Notes under the pieces: model-generated
Seen by the model: only the letters and a program-made list of their open reading frames with translations
Told to the model about the DNA's origin: nothing
Databases searched by the model: none
Shown: positions 28,475 to 37,697 of the stretch, in pieces
Position numbering within the stretch: position 1 is the stretch's first letter
How the letters are laid out: each line of letters opens with the position of its first letter
Assembly (NCBI GenBank): GCA_018241505.1
Contig: JAFEDS010000023.1
Coordinates: forward strand, 1 to 60,871
Source of the DNA: Pseudomonadota bacterium
GTDB lineage: Bacteria > Pseudomonadota > Gammaproteobacteria > Steroidobacterales > Steroidobacteraceae
Direction: 5' to 3'
DNA: 60,871 nt
Position numbers and translations under genes: made by a program

Positions 28475-29376
28475 GCTCGTTGCGAGTTGCGCTCGTTACC
28501 GCACGTCCGGCCCGCGGTCTCGATGAAGACGAGCCGCCCCTCAACATGGCCCTGCAGAAGGCGGGATGCCAGGTGGAGGTAGTCGAATGGGACGACCCGA
28601 GGGTGGACTGGGCTCGTTTCGATGTGGCGTTGCTGCGATCAGCCTGGGACTACTGCGAACGCATTGCTGAGTTCCTCGCCTGGGTCGAGCGCGCCGCTAA
28701 AGTCACCCATGTTCTCAATCCCCTGCGCCTGGTCCGCTGGAACACGGACAAACACTATCTCGCCGAGCTGGCCGCGGGGGGCGCGGCGGTGGTGCCGAGC
28801 ACTTTTATTGAGCCGGGCGAGGATCCCGCTGCCGCGGTTCGGAAGTTCGTGGATTTGCACCCGCAGGCCGAGCTGGTAGTGAAGCCCGCCATCGGTGCGG
28901 GTTCCCGCGATACGCAGCGGCATCGGCGCACCGAAGTTACGGCGGCCGCCGCACATGCCGGGCGGTTACTCGATGCGGGCCGCAGTGTGCTGGTGCAGCC
29001 CTATCTGGGGCGTGTCGACCGCGACGGCGAGACTGCGTTGATGTTTTTCGAGGGACGCTTCAGTCACGCCATCCGCAAAGGGCCGCTGCTGCCGGCAGGC
29101 GGTGCCGCGACCACGGGATTGTTTGCCACAGAAACCATCACTCCACGCGTGCCCGGTGCCGACGAGCTCCGGTTGGCGGAGAAGGTCGTGAGCCTGGTGC
29201 CTTTCGGCACCCCGCTCTACGCGAGAGTCGATGTCATTCGCGATGACAGCGGGGCGCCCTGCATCCTGGAGTTGGAAGTGGCTGAGCCGTCGCTGTTTTT
29301 TGCCCATGCGGACGGATCGGCGGAGCGGTTCAGCGCGGCCGTGCTTCGATGGTACGAGGCGCACGGCCGCGTGTGA
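28471..29376 (+). CDS. ATP-grasp domain protein
   Basis: A 301-residue protein starting at TTG 28471, which overlaps the yadH stop. The fold is suggested by NTDKHYLAELAAGGAAVVPS, ELVVKPAIGAGSRDT (ATP-binding Lys and Gly loop), the VLVQPYLGRVDRDGE strand, and a C-terminal LELEVAEPSLFF where the acidic metal ligands of ATP-grasp enzymes lie. It resembles glutathione-synthetase- or RimK-like ligases. Sitting in an operon with gshA it may act on gamma-Glu-Cys or a related peptide, but it is not recognisable as GshB. Confidence 0.82.
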   Translation: MSSLRVALVTARPARGLDEDEPPLNMALQKAGCQVEVVEWDDPRVDWARFDVALLRSAWDYCERIAEFLAWVERAAKVTHVLNPLRLVRWNTDKHYLAELAAGGAAVVPSTFIEPGEDPAAAVRKFVDLHPQAELVVKPAIGAGSRDTQRHRRTEVTAAAAHAGRLLDAGRSVLVQPYLGRVDRDGETALMFFEGRFSHAIRKGPLLPAGGAATTGLFATETITPRVPGADELRLAEKVVSLVPFGTPLYARVDVIRDDSGAPCILELEVAEPSLFFAHADGSAERFSAAVLRWYEAHGRV

Positions 29377-29466
29377 GCTGAGGTCACTGCCGGGGCCGGT
29401 TGTCAGCGCCGCGCCGCTCGGCCGGCGCCTGGCTGTCAGCTCCGTGCCGCCAGCCACCTGGGTACC

Positions 29467-30093
29467 TTACTTCTGCACCCACTTGCCGCCGCTGTCCTGG
29501 TAGTACCAACCACCCTGGGCACCGCGCTCGACCCAACGGCGCGCGAAAGTGCGGCGGATGTCGGGTTCCCACTCGGGGTGCTTGTTGGCCTTGGCCAACT
29601 CCGCATACAGCGTTTCCCTGTCGCGATTGTCCTCGGTCACCAACCTCGTGACCACCGCGCGCTCGGCGAGCGGCACGGCGTTCTGGTCGCGCACGGCCAC
29701 CCGGCCATCGGTCGTCAGTCCGATCACCCCTGAATCGAAATACTTTTTGAGCTGACCGAAGCGCTGTTGCATGGACGCGGTCACGGCCCGGATCTCCGGG
29801 CCCGAGACATCCAGGTTGGGGCTGCCTTGGGCCTGGGCTGCCGGAATCAGCAGGTTGAGCAACGCACCGGCCGCCGCCAACAACACCGGTTGCTCGCCCG
29901 CCGGCGCCGCTCGGGAGTTGGGTGGCGACTTGGGCGGGGTTGTTTCGTTGGACTTCTGCTGACTGGTGACGGTGTCAATGATGCGGTCGGCGGCCTGTTC
30001 CGCCGCGGCCGCGGGGAAGTAGACGTTCACTGTGACGCAGGCCGCCAACAGGCAGCTCAGGGCCAACAGCTTGATCGGTAAGAGCCTTCGCAT
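29467..30093 (-). CDS. ydbL: YdbL family (DUF1318) lipoprotein
   Basis: A 208-residue protein. A lipoprotein signal (CLLAAC, Cys about residue 19) is followed at once by the DUF1318 opening VTVNVYFPAAAAEQAADRII. A Pro/Ala/Ser-rich linker comes next, then the C-terminal domain with VTASMQQRFGQLKKYFDSG and ERAVVTRLVTEDNRDRETLY. YdbL helps the YdbH phospholipid-transport bridge between inner and outer membrane. A GAGGAG ribosome binding site overlaps the ydbH stop. No ynbE gene lies between them. Confidence 0.87.
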   Translation of the reverse strand: MRRLLPIKLLALSCLLAACVTVNVYFPAAAAEQAADRIIDTVTSQQKSNETTPPKSPPNSRAAPAGEQPVLLAAAGALLNLLIPAAQAQGSPNLDVSGPEIRAVTASMQQRFGQLKKYFDSGVIGLTTDGRVAVRDQNAVPLAERAVVTRLVTEDNRDRETLYAELAKANKHPEWEPDIRRTFARRWVERGAQGGWYYQDSGGKWVQK

Positions 30094-30105
30094 CTCTAGA
30101 TCTCC

Positions 30106-32301
30106 TCAACGGACAGTAATGTTTTGCGAGTGCATGCTGGCCGAGATCTGTGCCACGAGCTGCGTCCAGTCGACCCTGCCAGCATTGCCAATAATATCGA
30201 TACGCGGCAGCCCGCGTCCCTTCACGAGGTAGTAGCCGTTTTTGGCCGGCTCGAGCCCGCTCATCAGGCACACCTCGTCCCGCAACTGACAACTGATGCC
30301 GATGCGGTCGTAGTGGAATGTCTTGAAGAACTGCAGCACGCCCGACTGCAATGCGGCGGTCACGCCGCCTCCGCCCCCTCCCACGCTGGATATGCTGGTG
30401 ACGGCTCTCTGGCTGATCCGGTGCTCGGACTCGTCCCCGGGCGTTGTTTGCAAACGGGCGTTGAAGGCGACAGGTGACCAGTTGAACAGCTCCAGTCCTT
30501 GGATGTCGGCATCGAGCCGCCCCGAGATGGAGCCGATGGAGAACGTGTGCGTCAGGAGGTCCAGATCGAGGTGACGCGCCGTCACGTCGGCATCCAGGCG
30601 CGGCCAGGGTCCCAGCGGATCGGTGAGCTTGATGCGGCTGCCGGTAATCGTCCCGGCGAACACGTTGGCGCTCAGGTCACCATCCACTGTGAGCACGTGG
30701 TTCCGGTAGGACACGCCGGGGACTCGGCCGGCGAGTTGGCCGTTCAGGATGGGCCAGCCAAATGCCTTCGACAGCAGCGGCATGCTGATCGGTTCGAGGT
30801 GAGCGTCGAATTCCAACTCGGCGTCCGCGCCGAAGTTGCGGACATCGAGCTTGTGGACGATGAGCGCGCCGTCGAAGATGGGGAAGCGCGTGGCGTCCGT
30901 GAGGGCGAAGTTGCTGCCGCGGGTGAGGAAATTGAGTTGCACCGGACCGCCGATGAGGCCGTAGAGGCTGCTGGCGCTCCAGGAGAGTTGGGATTTTTGC
31001 ACGGGGGCGGCTGGGGCCGGCTCGGTCCGCGCCATGGTGGCCCGGGCGGCGTCGGCCGCGGTTGTTGGGCCGAGCGCGATGGGGCCGGTGGGCGCCGCCC
31101 CGGCGGGCTGAGCTGCCCAGTGCAGCTCCCCGTTCGCGTTGGCGAGCGACAGGCGCGCGGTCGCATCGGCCATGCTGACATTCTGCACATGCGCGTTTAT
31201 CGCAGTAACTGCGTCGTTGGCGATGTCCAGATCACCAACGGCGCGCCCACCCACATTGAGAGCCCCAAAATCCGTCGTTGCCAACGTCAGTTGCAGGAAG
31301 CTCCGGTACGCCGCCGCAAACTCCAGCCGCTGAATGTCAAAGTGTGCCTGCTGGAGGATCGCCGGACCCCCCGTAGCAATCCGGGCAGCGCCCTGGGCAT
31401 CGATCAGGTCGGTCTGATGAAGTTGAATGCGGTTGAACGCCAGGCTTTTGCCATCCGGCTCCACGTGGGCAGTGACATTGAGCGGGTTCTTGGCGAAGTC
31501 CAACAGGACCGCGCCCGCCAAGGCCTGCCCCGACGGGCTCTGCAATTTCACATCCGCGGCCAACGCGTCGCGATCCTTCGTCGCACTGGCGGTGATGGTG
31601 GCAGCGAGATTCTGCGCCACCAGTGTGCCCGGTTGATTGGAGTAGTTGAAGTCGGAGGTGTTGGCTTCCAAGTGCGCGACCGTCTTGCCGCGCAGTTGGC
31701 CGCTGGCCACCACCTGCAGGTTCACGTGGCCGCTGAGAGTGTCGCCTTGGGGAAGTTGGAACCAGGGTTGCACGAGCTTGCCGGCGGCGATGAGGTCGAG
31801 CCCCTGGCTCTCGCTATGCAACGACCAGGTACCCCACTGGAGCTTGCTCGTGAACCGGGTGACGCCCGCGGCCACTTCCAGCCCGGAGCCGCTGAACGAA
31901 ACTGCTCCGTTTGAGGTGTCGTAAGCGGCGGCAGCGTTCATGGCGATCTGGCCGGTCGGCCCACCGTGCGCGGCAATCCTTCCCTGATTGCAGGCAAACA
32001 GCGGGGCTTTGATCAGAAGCTCGTTACAGCCGAAGTTGACGTCACGGAAGCTCGTGTTTGCCTGTGCCAGTTGCAGTTGGGTCGCCGTCGCGCTGGCCGA
32101 TGGCCCAGCTTCATGAGAGCCCACCTCCAGCGTAATAGTGGCGTCTCGGGCCTGAACGCCGGCTGTCGAGAGTTGTCCGACTTCCAGGATGACACGGTCG
32201 ATGGCATCGCAGTCGTGAGCGGCGCAGCAGGCCAGCGCCGCCACCAGGCAGCAGATCTCTCTTTTGGGTCGGTCCCGAGGGGTCATGCGTTGTCGTACCA
32301 T
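30106..32301 (-). CDS. ydbH: YdbH-like AsmA-superfamily intermembrane lipid transport protein
   Basis: A 731-residue protein with one N-terminal hydrophobic segment and a long beta-rich body, as expected for the TamB/YhdP/YdbH group that carries phospholipids to the outer membrane. C-terminal family features include DVTARHLDLDLLTHTFSIGSI and GRLDADIQGLELFNWSPVAF, then LKTFHYDRIGISC-like text at the end. It is shorter than E. coli YdbH (about 880). The start could also be the ATG 15 bases further in. It is paired with ydbL. Confidence 0.85.
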   Translation of the reverse strand: MVRQRMTPRDRPKREICCLVAALACCAAHDCDAIDRVILEVGQLSTAGVQARDATITLEVGSHEAGPSASATATQLQLAQANTSFRDVNFGCNELLIKAPLFACNQGRIAAHGGPTGQIAMNAAAAYDTSNGAVSFSGSGLEVAAGVTRFTSKLQWGTWSLHSESQGLDLIAAGKLVQPWFQLPQGDTLSGHVNLQVVASGQLRGKTVAHLEANTSDFNYSNQPGTLVAQNLAATITASATKDRDALAADVKLQSPSGQALAGAVLLDFAKNPLNVTAHVEPDGKSLAFNRIQLHQTDLIDAQGAARIATGGPAILQQAHFDIQRLEFAAAYRSFLQLTLATTDFGALNVGGRAVGDLDIANDAVTAINAHVQNVSMADATARLSLANANGELHWAAQPAGAAPTGPIALGPTTAADAARATMARTEPAPAAPVQKSQLSWSASSLYGLIGGPVQLNFLTRGSNFALTDATRFPIFDGALIVHKLDVRNFGADAELEFDAHLEPISMPLLSKAFGWPILNGQLAGRVPGVSYRNHVLTVDGDLSANVFAGTITGSRIKLTDPLGPWPRLDADVTARHLDLDLLTHTFSIGSISGRLDADIQGLELFNWSPVAFNARLQTTPGDESEHRISQRAVTSISSVGGGGGGVTAALQSGVLQFFKTFHYDRIGISCQLRDEVCLMSGLEPAKNGYYLVKGRGLPRIDIIGNAGRVDWTQLVAQISASMHSQNITVR

Positions 32302-32481
32302 GGATGCGACGCGAAATCAGTGAGCCGACGTGGATTATTTGAGGTGGAACGCACGAAATCACACCCAAGTCCCTGTCGCAATGAAACTTTCACACTTCCG
32401 TCATCGACTTGACGCGCTGGGGATCGAAGCTAGGGTCAAGAAGCCACGCGCAGTCGCATTGCCGTGGCTCGGAAGGCAGCT

Positions 32482-33018
32482 ATGAAGGCCAGTGTCAACG
32501 CCTTGATCGCCCGCTTTGATGCGGTCGAATATGGAATATGCCGCCAGTTGAACCGTGGCGCGCTTCTGCCGTTTCCTTGCCGTCTGTTTCAGATTGCCAG
32601 CCGCCTCGGCAACGGCATCATCTGGTACGTCCTGATTTTCGCGCTGCCCCTGCTGTACGGATCGGCGGCCGTAAAGCCCTCGGTCGTCATGGCCCTGACT
32701 GGCATCCTCGGGGTAATTCTGTACAAGCTGTTGAAACGGGTCTTCGTGCGCGAGCGCCCGTTCATCACGCACTCGTCGATTGCCCTCGGCGCCGCGCCGC
32801 TCGATCGCTACAGCTTCCCATCGGGTCACACGCTTCACGCTGTGTCGTTCGCCTGGCAGGCGTCGGCTCACTTCCCGGAGTTGTCCTGGGTTCTGGTGCC
32901 GTTGGCAGCGCTGATCGCGGGCTCGCGCGTGGTACTCGGGCTCCACTATCCGACCGACGTCCTGGTTGGTGCCGTGATTGGTGCTTCGCTGGCTGAGCTA
33001 GGTCTGTCGCTCGGCTAA
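32482..33018 (+). CDS. PAP2 family phosphatase
   Basis: A 178-residue membrane protein from ATG 32482, with GGAAGG six bases upstream. All three PAP2 signature motifs are present: KLLKRVFVRERP, YSFPSGHT and SRVVLGLHYPTDV. Family members dephosphorylate phosphatidic acid, undecaprenyl diphosphate or similar lipids. Four to five hydrophobic helices surround the motifs. It lies four bases before a glycosyltransferase gene, so the pair may work on a lipid-linked sugar or glycolipid. Confidence 0.92.
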   Translation: MKASVNALIARFDAVEYGICRQLNRGALLPFPCRLFQIASRLGNGIIWYVLIFALPLLYGSAAVKPSVVMALTGILGVILYKLLKRVFVRERPFITHSSIALGAAPLDRYSFPSGHTLHAVSFAWQASAHFPELSWVLVPLAALIAGSRVVLGLHYPTDVLVGAVIGASLAELGLSLG

Positions 33019-33022
33019 CGCT

Positions 33023-34201
33023 GTGCGAGCACTGTTCGTATCTGACGTCTACTTCCCACGAGTCAACGGAGTATCCACTTCGATCCGTACGTTCCGCCAG
33101 GACCTGGCGACGAGCGGTGTCGAAACGTTGCTGGTTGCGCCGGCGTACAACGACTCCCCGGCGGCAGATGAACCCAACGTCTTGCGAGTTGCTTCTTCCG
33201 GCGTTCCTAAAGACCCGGAAGATCGTCGCATGCGATGGGGAGCGCTGAACCGGGTATTGGACGCTATTCCCCGCAGACAGGTCGATCTCGTTCACATCCA
33301 TACGCCGTTTGTAGCCCACTACGCGGCGGCTCGCTTCGCCCGAACCAACGGCCTGCCGTGCGTTGCGACGTATCACACCTTCTTTGAGGAATACCTGCAT
33401 CACTACGTGCCGGTATTGCCTCGGCGCATTGGGCGCTTCCTGGCACGAAGCTTTACGCGTTCTCAGTGCGACGACGTGCAGGCGTTGATTGCGCCGTCGG
33501 ATCCCATGCGCGATGTGTTGCTCGAATATGGAGTCTCGACGCCGATCCACGTGCTGCCCACGGGCTTGCCTGCTGATCGATTTAACCCAGGCATCGCGGA
33601 GCGATTTCGCGCGGACGCTCGGATTCCCACGGGAAGACCTTTGGTGACGTACGTTGGGCGCGTTGCCCACGAAAAGAACATTGAGTTCCTCGTGAAGGTG
33701 TTCGTCGAGGTGCGCAAGGCAGTACCCGAGGCAATGCTCGTGATCGCAGGCGAGGGCCCCGCTCGCGAGTCCCTCCGGCAATTGGTTGTTCGCCTCGGTC
33801 TCGAAAACGACGTCCACTTTGCGGGCTATCTCGACCGCAACACGGGTCTATTGGATTGCTACGCCGCGGCGAACGTGTTCGTCTTCGCTTCGCGCACCGA
33901 GACGCAGGGGCTAGTGCTCCTGGAAGCCATGGCGCAGGGCACCCCCGTGGTTTCGACGGCAGAGCTGGGTACGCGCTCCATTTTGAAGCCTGGTTGCGGC
34001 GCACTTGTCGTCGATGAGAAATTGGAGCCGTTTGCTGCGGCTGTTGTGCGTGTGCTTCAGGACGGAAATCTTCGCCGCGATCTCTCCGAGCGCGGTCGAA
34101 CCTATGCGCGCACCTGGTCGTCCGCCATCATGGCCCGCAAGCTGGCCGACCTGTATGACTCTCTACGGGTTTCCCCGGGAACTGAACGTGTGATTGCGTG
34201 A
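33023..34201 (+). CDS. Glycosyltransferase family 4
   Basis: A 392-residue GT-B enzyme starting at GTG 33023. The N-terminal domain opens with SDVYFPRVNGVSTSI and contains HIHTPFVAHYAA. The C-terminal domain has TYVGRVAHEKNIEFL, the EAMAQGTPVVST nucleotide-sugar binding region with its Glu, and DLSERGRTYARTW. These are the features of GT4 enzymes that glycosylate diacylglycerol or phosphatidylinositol. The adjacent PAP2 gene would provide diacylglycerol, which is a reasonable but unproven link. Confidence 0.92.
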   Translation: MRALFVSDVYFPRVNGVSTSIRTFRQDLATSGVETLLVAPAYNDSPAADEPNVLRVASSGVPKDPEDRRMRWGALNRVLDAIPRRQVDLVHIHTPFVAHYAAARFARTNGLPCVATYHTFFEEYLHHYVPVLPRRIGRFLARSFTRSQCDDVQALIAPSDPMRDVLLEYGVSTPIHVLPTGLPADRFNPGIAERFRADARIPTGRPLVTYVGRVAHEKNIEFLVKVFVEVRKAVPEAMLVIAGEGPARESLRQLVVRLGLENDVHFAGYLDRNTGLLDCYAAANVFVFASRTETQGLVLLEAMAQGTPVVSTAELGTRSILKPGCGALVVDEKLEPFAAAVVRVLQDGNLRRDLSERGRTYARTWSSAIMARKLADLYDSLRVSPGTERVIA

Positions 34202-34304
34202 ACCAGTGCTCGTCGCACCCATGCGACAACGCTGGAAGTAAGCTGGTTCTGCGCTACACTTTCTCTGACACTCACGTACGTGAACATTCGGTGTTGGAGC
34301 AGGC

Positions 34305-35732
34305 ATGGGGGCCAAGCGCGCGCTGATCGTCGACGACTCCAAGTCCGCACGCCTATTTCTCGCCCGCATACTCGAGAAATACGAGATTGATGTCGACAAT
34401 GCCGAGAATGCCGAAGCGGCCATAGCGTACCTGGCCAGCCATCGCCCCGATGTGATCTTCATGGATCACCTCATGCCGGGTATGGACGGGTTTCAGGCCG
34501 TTCAGGCCATCAAGAACAATCCCCTGACCGCTACCATTCCGATCTTGATGTACACCTCCCAGGAAGGAGAGCTGTACCTGGGGCAGGCGCGAGCGCTTGG
34601 GGCTGTGGGCGTGTTGCCCAAACAGATCAAGCCCACGGACGTCTCGAAGGTCCTCTACCAGCTTCACTTGCTCGCCGATCGGCGCAGCGATTTCCAGGGC
34701 AGCTTCCGGCCGCTGAACTTGCCGCCCCCGGGCAGCGTGGCACTGGACCAGAGTGCCGCCAACGACTCGGGCGTCCTGCCCAAGGTGCTCACCGAAACAG
34801 TCCTGCGGGAGCAGTTTGCCGAGTTGCGCCGCGCGCTCGTCGCGGGTGTGGACACTCAGACGGAGCGGATTACCGCTGAGGTCCGGGCGTTACTGCTCGA
34901 AGCGCTGCCCCCTAAGTCACCCGCCGAGGTTGAGCCGGCTCCTCTGCCATCGCCAGGCCGCCCGCCATCTCAGATCGCGTGGGTGGTGGCGTGCGTTTCG
35001 CTCGCTTTCGCGCTCGTGACTACAGCGTTGTGGTCGCAGCAATCTTCTGAGCTGCGGTCACTGAGCGGTCAGATCGATGGATTGCGCCGCCAGATTGCCG
35101 CCGCGACCGAAAGTGGAAGCCCGGCCGTCACTGCCAGCCCTGGCGTGGCGGACTCGGAGCCCGCCAAGAAGCCGAATGGGCCCGAGGGACAATCTTCCGC
35201 GGCCGAGGGGTTGAAGCCGACTGCCATTGCTCCCACCAACGGGAGTGGCGGCCAGGCACCTCCCCGGGCACTTCCGACTGAGGCGAAGCCGCTGGTGGTG
35301 TCGGTGCCTTACGGTGCCGATGCGCTGGGGGGTCCGCGTCTCGATTTGATTCGGCAATTGCTGGACCGGCTGGTGAAGGAGAGTCACAGCGGTGTTGTGG
35401 ATATCAAATCGTTCGCAGGGCGTTTCTGCCTCATGGGCAACGTCAATGATGGATATTCACTTGCTCCGGACGAAACTCCGTTTTCCAAATGTGATGTTGT
35501 CGGTAATCCTTCCGATGACGCGCTCTCCGCGGCTCAGCGCATCCCGCTCCAGTTTGCCAACCTCGTGGGCGGCGTCCGCAATGCTTCCCATGGCAGCGTG
35601 GACGTTCAGCCGTCGGTGGGTGAGCCCACTGCGATCGTTGCACCTTACCCGGCGGTCTCGCCGGGACTCACGGCTGGCGAATGGAATCACGCCGCCAGCT
35701 CTAACAACCGAATTGAGATCCGTGTTCATTGA
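34305..35732 (+). CDS. Receiver-domain protein with transmembrane helix and periplasmic C-terminus
   Basis: A 475-residue protein. Residues 1-125 are a CheY-like receiver with the acidic pair DD at 10-11, phosphoacceptor D54 (IFMDHLMPG) and conserved Lys near 107. A linker of about 95 residues leads to one transmembrane helix at about 222-242, a short coiled coil (ELRSLSGQIDGLRRQI), a Pro/Ala/Gly-rich linker, and a C-terminal domain. The end (SSNNRIEIRVH) and the pattern before it recall OmpA-like peptidoglycan-binding domains, with low certainty. No kinase is adjacent. Confidence 0.85.
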   Translation: MGAKRALIVDDSKSARLFLARILEKYEIDVDNAENAEAAIAYLASHRPDVIFMDHLMPGMDGFQAVQAIKNNPLTATIPILMYTSQEGELYLGQARALGAVGVLPKQIKPTDVSKVLYQLHLLADRRSDFQGSFRPLNLPPPGSVALDQSAANDSGVLPKVLTETVLREQFAELRRALVAGVDTQTERITAEVRALLLEALPPKSPAEVEPAPLPSPGRPPSQIAWVVACVSLAFALVTTALWSQQSSELRSLSGQIDGLRRQIAAATESGSPAVTASPGVADSEPAKKPNGPEGQSSAAEGLKPTAIAPTNGSGGQAPPRALPTEAKPLVVSVPYGADALGGPRLDLIRQLLDRLVKESHSGVVDIKSFAGRFCLMGNVNDGYSLAPDETPFSKCDVVGNPSDDALSAAQRIPLQFANLVGGVRNASHGSVDVQPSVGEPTAIVAPYPAVSPGLTAGEWNHAASSNNRIEIRVH

Positions 35733-35793
35733 TTGGATTGGCGCGGCACTGGCCGCGCGGAGCCCGGGTCCTCTCACGCCAGGCTGGGGCGCC

Positions 35794-35819
35794 CCCCCAA
35801 AAAGCGTGGTTTTTGGTGG
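35794..35819. repeat. Palindromic repeat element, copy 1
   Basis: A hairpin with arms CCCCCAAAAA and TTTTTGGTGG (one mismatch) and loop GCGTGG, 62 bp after the receiver-protein gene. Twenty-three bases (35797-35819) are identical, on the opposite strand, to 56430-56452. The two copies suggest a dispersed intergenic element that may also stop transcription. Confidence 0.65.
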
Positions 35820-35841
35820 CTGCGTGGGCACAAGTTGAGCT

Positions 35842-36876
35842 GTGCCAGTTCGACCTGACGAAAATTTCCAGCCGCCTCGATGGCTGCGCAACCGGCATGT
35901 TCAGTCGATGCTGGCCAGCACGGGCGCGCGGCGTGGGTCTATCGCGAAGCGAACGGCGCCTTTGGTCGCCGCGGAAAAGGAAATCGTCCTCGATTGTGGT
36001 GAGGATGTGCGGCTGCAGTGTTTCGTTTCCAGTCCGCCCGACAGCACCGGGCGGCCGGCCGTCATCCTGCATGGGTGGGAGGGCAGCGCGCAGTCCCTTT
36101 ATATTCTTTCGCTTTCGCAGCTTCTCTTTGATCGCGGCTTCGAGGTCCTGCGCCTCAACATGCGCGATCACGGTGAAACCCATCATCTGAACCGCGACCT
36201 GTTTCACTCCTGCCGCTTGTCGGATGTCGTGGGTGCGTTGCGCGCGATTCAGGCTCTGTATCCCGATCAGCCCTTGTGGCTCGCGGGGTTTTCTCTGGGT
36301 GGCAACTTCGTGTTGCGCGCGGCCGCGCAGGCCAATGAAGTCGGGCTCGACATTGCCAAGGTCGTGGCGGTATCGCCTGTACTGGATCCTGAGGAAACGC
36401 TCGTCGCGCTGGAGGAATCGTTCCCGGGCTACCAGCTTTATTTTGTGCGCAAGTGGATGCGGTCGTTGCTGAAGAAGCAGGCGGTGTGGCCGAAAGTGTA
36501 TGACTTTCGGGAGCTGGGCAAGATGTCGAACCTGCGCCGGATGACGGCTGACCTGGTGAAGCGCTTTACCGAGTTTCCGACCCTCGAAGACTACCTCAAC
36601 GGTTATGCCATCACGGGTTCGCACCTGGAGCACCTGTTGGTGCCGTCACGGATCATTACTTCGCTGGATGATCCGATCATTCCCGCGCAGAGCCTGAAGC
36701 GGCTCGCGACCCCGGCTGCCCTGCAGCTCACCGTCACCCGTCATGGCGGGCATTGTGGTTTTTTGGAGCGGCTGTCGGGGCCGAGTTGGGTCGAGCGCAA
36801 GATCGTTGAGGAGTTTGAGAGTGGGGTGCTCGCGCCGCGGCGCCCGGCTCAGGCCTCTGCGGCTATTGTCAGATAG
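35842..36876 (+). CDS. Alpha/beta hydrolase, YheT family
   Basis: A 344-residue alpha/beta hydrolase starting at GTG 35842. The YheT/ABHD1-3 layout is present: WLRNRHVQSML near the start, VILHGWEGSAQSLY as oxyanion strand, nucleophile Ser in AGFSLGGN near residue 152, Asp in SLDDPII, and His in RHGGHCGF. The physiological substrate is not known; relatives are carboxylesterases or phospholipases. It overlaps the convergent GDPD gene by 28 bases. Confidence 0.9.
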   Translation: MPVRPDENFQPPRWLRNRHVQSMLASTGARRGSIAKRTAPLVAAEKEIVLDCGEDVRLQCFVSSPPDSTGRPAVILHGWEGSAQSLYILSLSQLLFDRGFEVLRLNMRDHGETHHLNRDLFHSCRLSDVVGALRAIQALYPDQPLWLAGFSLGGNFVLRAAAQANEVGLDIAKVVAVSPVLDPEETLVALEESFPGYQLYFVRKWMRSLLKKQAVWPKVYDFRELGKMSNLRRMTADLVKRFTEFPTLEDYLNGYAITGSHLEHLLVPSRIITSLDDPIIPAQSLKRLATPAALQLTVTRHGGHCGFLERLSGPSWVERKIVEEFESGVLAPRRPAQASAAIVR

Positions 36877-37697
36877 TTGCTTTCGTGGTCGAACTCCGCG
36901 CTGTAGATTTCTTCCTTGGCTTCGGTCACGTGGGCGACAACTTCCGCGCGCGCCCGTGCGGCCGCATGCGCCCGCATCGCCTCGCCGAGCGAACGCACAT
37001 TGCTCGTGACGACAAAGTCGGCACCACGGCTGGCCAACTCCAGCGCCGTGTTGAGATCCGACACGTGCGAAATCGCCCACCGCCACGGTCCCCGCCACAG
37101 ATTTTTGCCTGCGGGCAGCAGCTCGCGCTCGCAAAAGATGTATTCGGGCTTGAATGCCTCGAGCTTCAGGCGTGTATGCGAGTCATACGAGCTCACGATC
37201 CAGCCAACCGGGTAGTCGGCGCGCGTGCGAGCCGTGTGAATGGTGGCCAGGTCCTTTGAAACCAATACACAACGCGACTTGAATGGCCTCATGGCACGTA
37301 TGACCTGGGAAATCACCTGGTCGTGCCCAAAGCGTGCAACGCTCGCGCGGCCCAGCACCACAAACACAGTGATTTCCGGGCGCCCTTCGAGCAGCCGCAG
37401 CGCGGTGGTCAAAGGCGGAATCAGTGTGCCCAGGAACTTGTCGCCGAAGATGTTGGTTTGACTCACGTCGAGCGCCTGCATCTGCGCGCCGGACATCTCT
37501 CGAGTATCGGCCTCGGCGACCGTAATGCGCGCGAGCTGCTGCTCGTTGCAAACCATCGGTACTGCGTCCGACGACAGATGAACGTCGAGCTCAATGAAGC
37601 GCACGCCCAGCGCAATCGCCGAACGCAAAGCAGGGATGGTGTTCTCGGGGAACTCCGCCGAGTTGCCCCGATGGCCCACGAGATGTAACAGCCGCAT
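36849..37697 (-). CDS. Glycerophosphodiester phosphodiesterase family protein
   Basis: A 282-residue GDPD-fold protein from ATG 37697. Catalytic features are VGHRGNSAEFPENT (first His and Arg, then Glu/Asn), RFIELDVHLSSDAVPMVCNE (Glu-Asp metal ligands; the usual second His is replaced by Asn in the position read as CNEQQL), and late acidic residues. The altered HD motif makes the activity less certain than the fold. No signal peptide is seen. A longer in-frame extension would cover the bactofilin gene and is rejected. Confidence 0.82.
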   Translation of the reverse strand: MRLLHLVGHRGNSAEFPENTIPALRSAIALGVRFIELDVHLSSDAVPMVCNEQQLARITVAEADTREMSGAQMQALDVSQTNIFGDKFLGTLIPPLTTALRLLEGRPEITVFVVLGRASVARFGHDQVISQVIRAMRPFKSRCVLVSKDLATIHTARTRADYPVGWIVSSYDSHTRLKLEAFKPEYIFCERELLPAGKNLWRGPWRWAISHVSDLNTALELASRGADFVVTSNVRSLGEAMRAHAAARARAEVVAHVTEAKEEIYSAEFDHESNYLTIAAEA

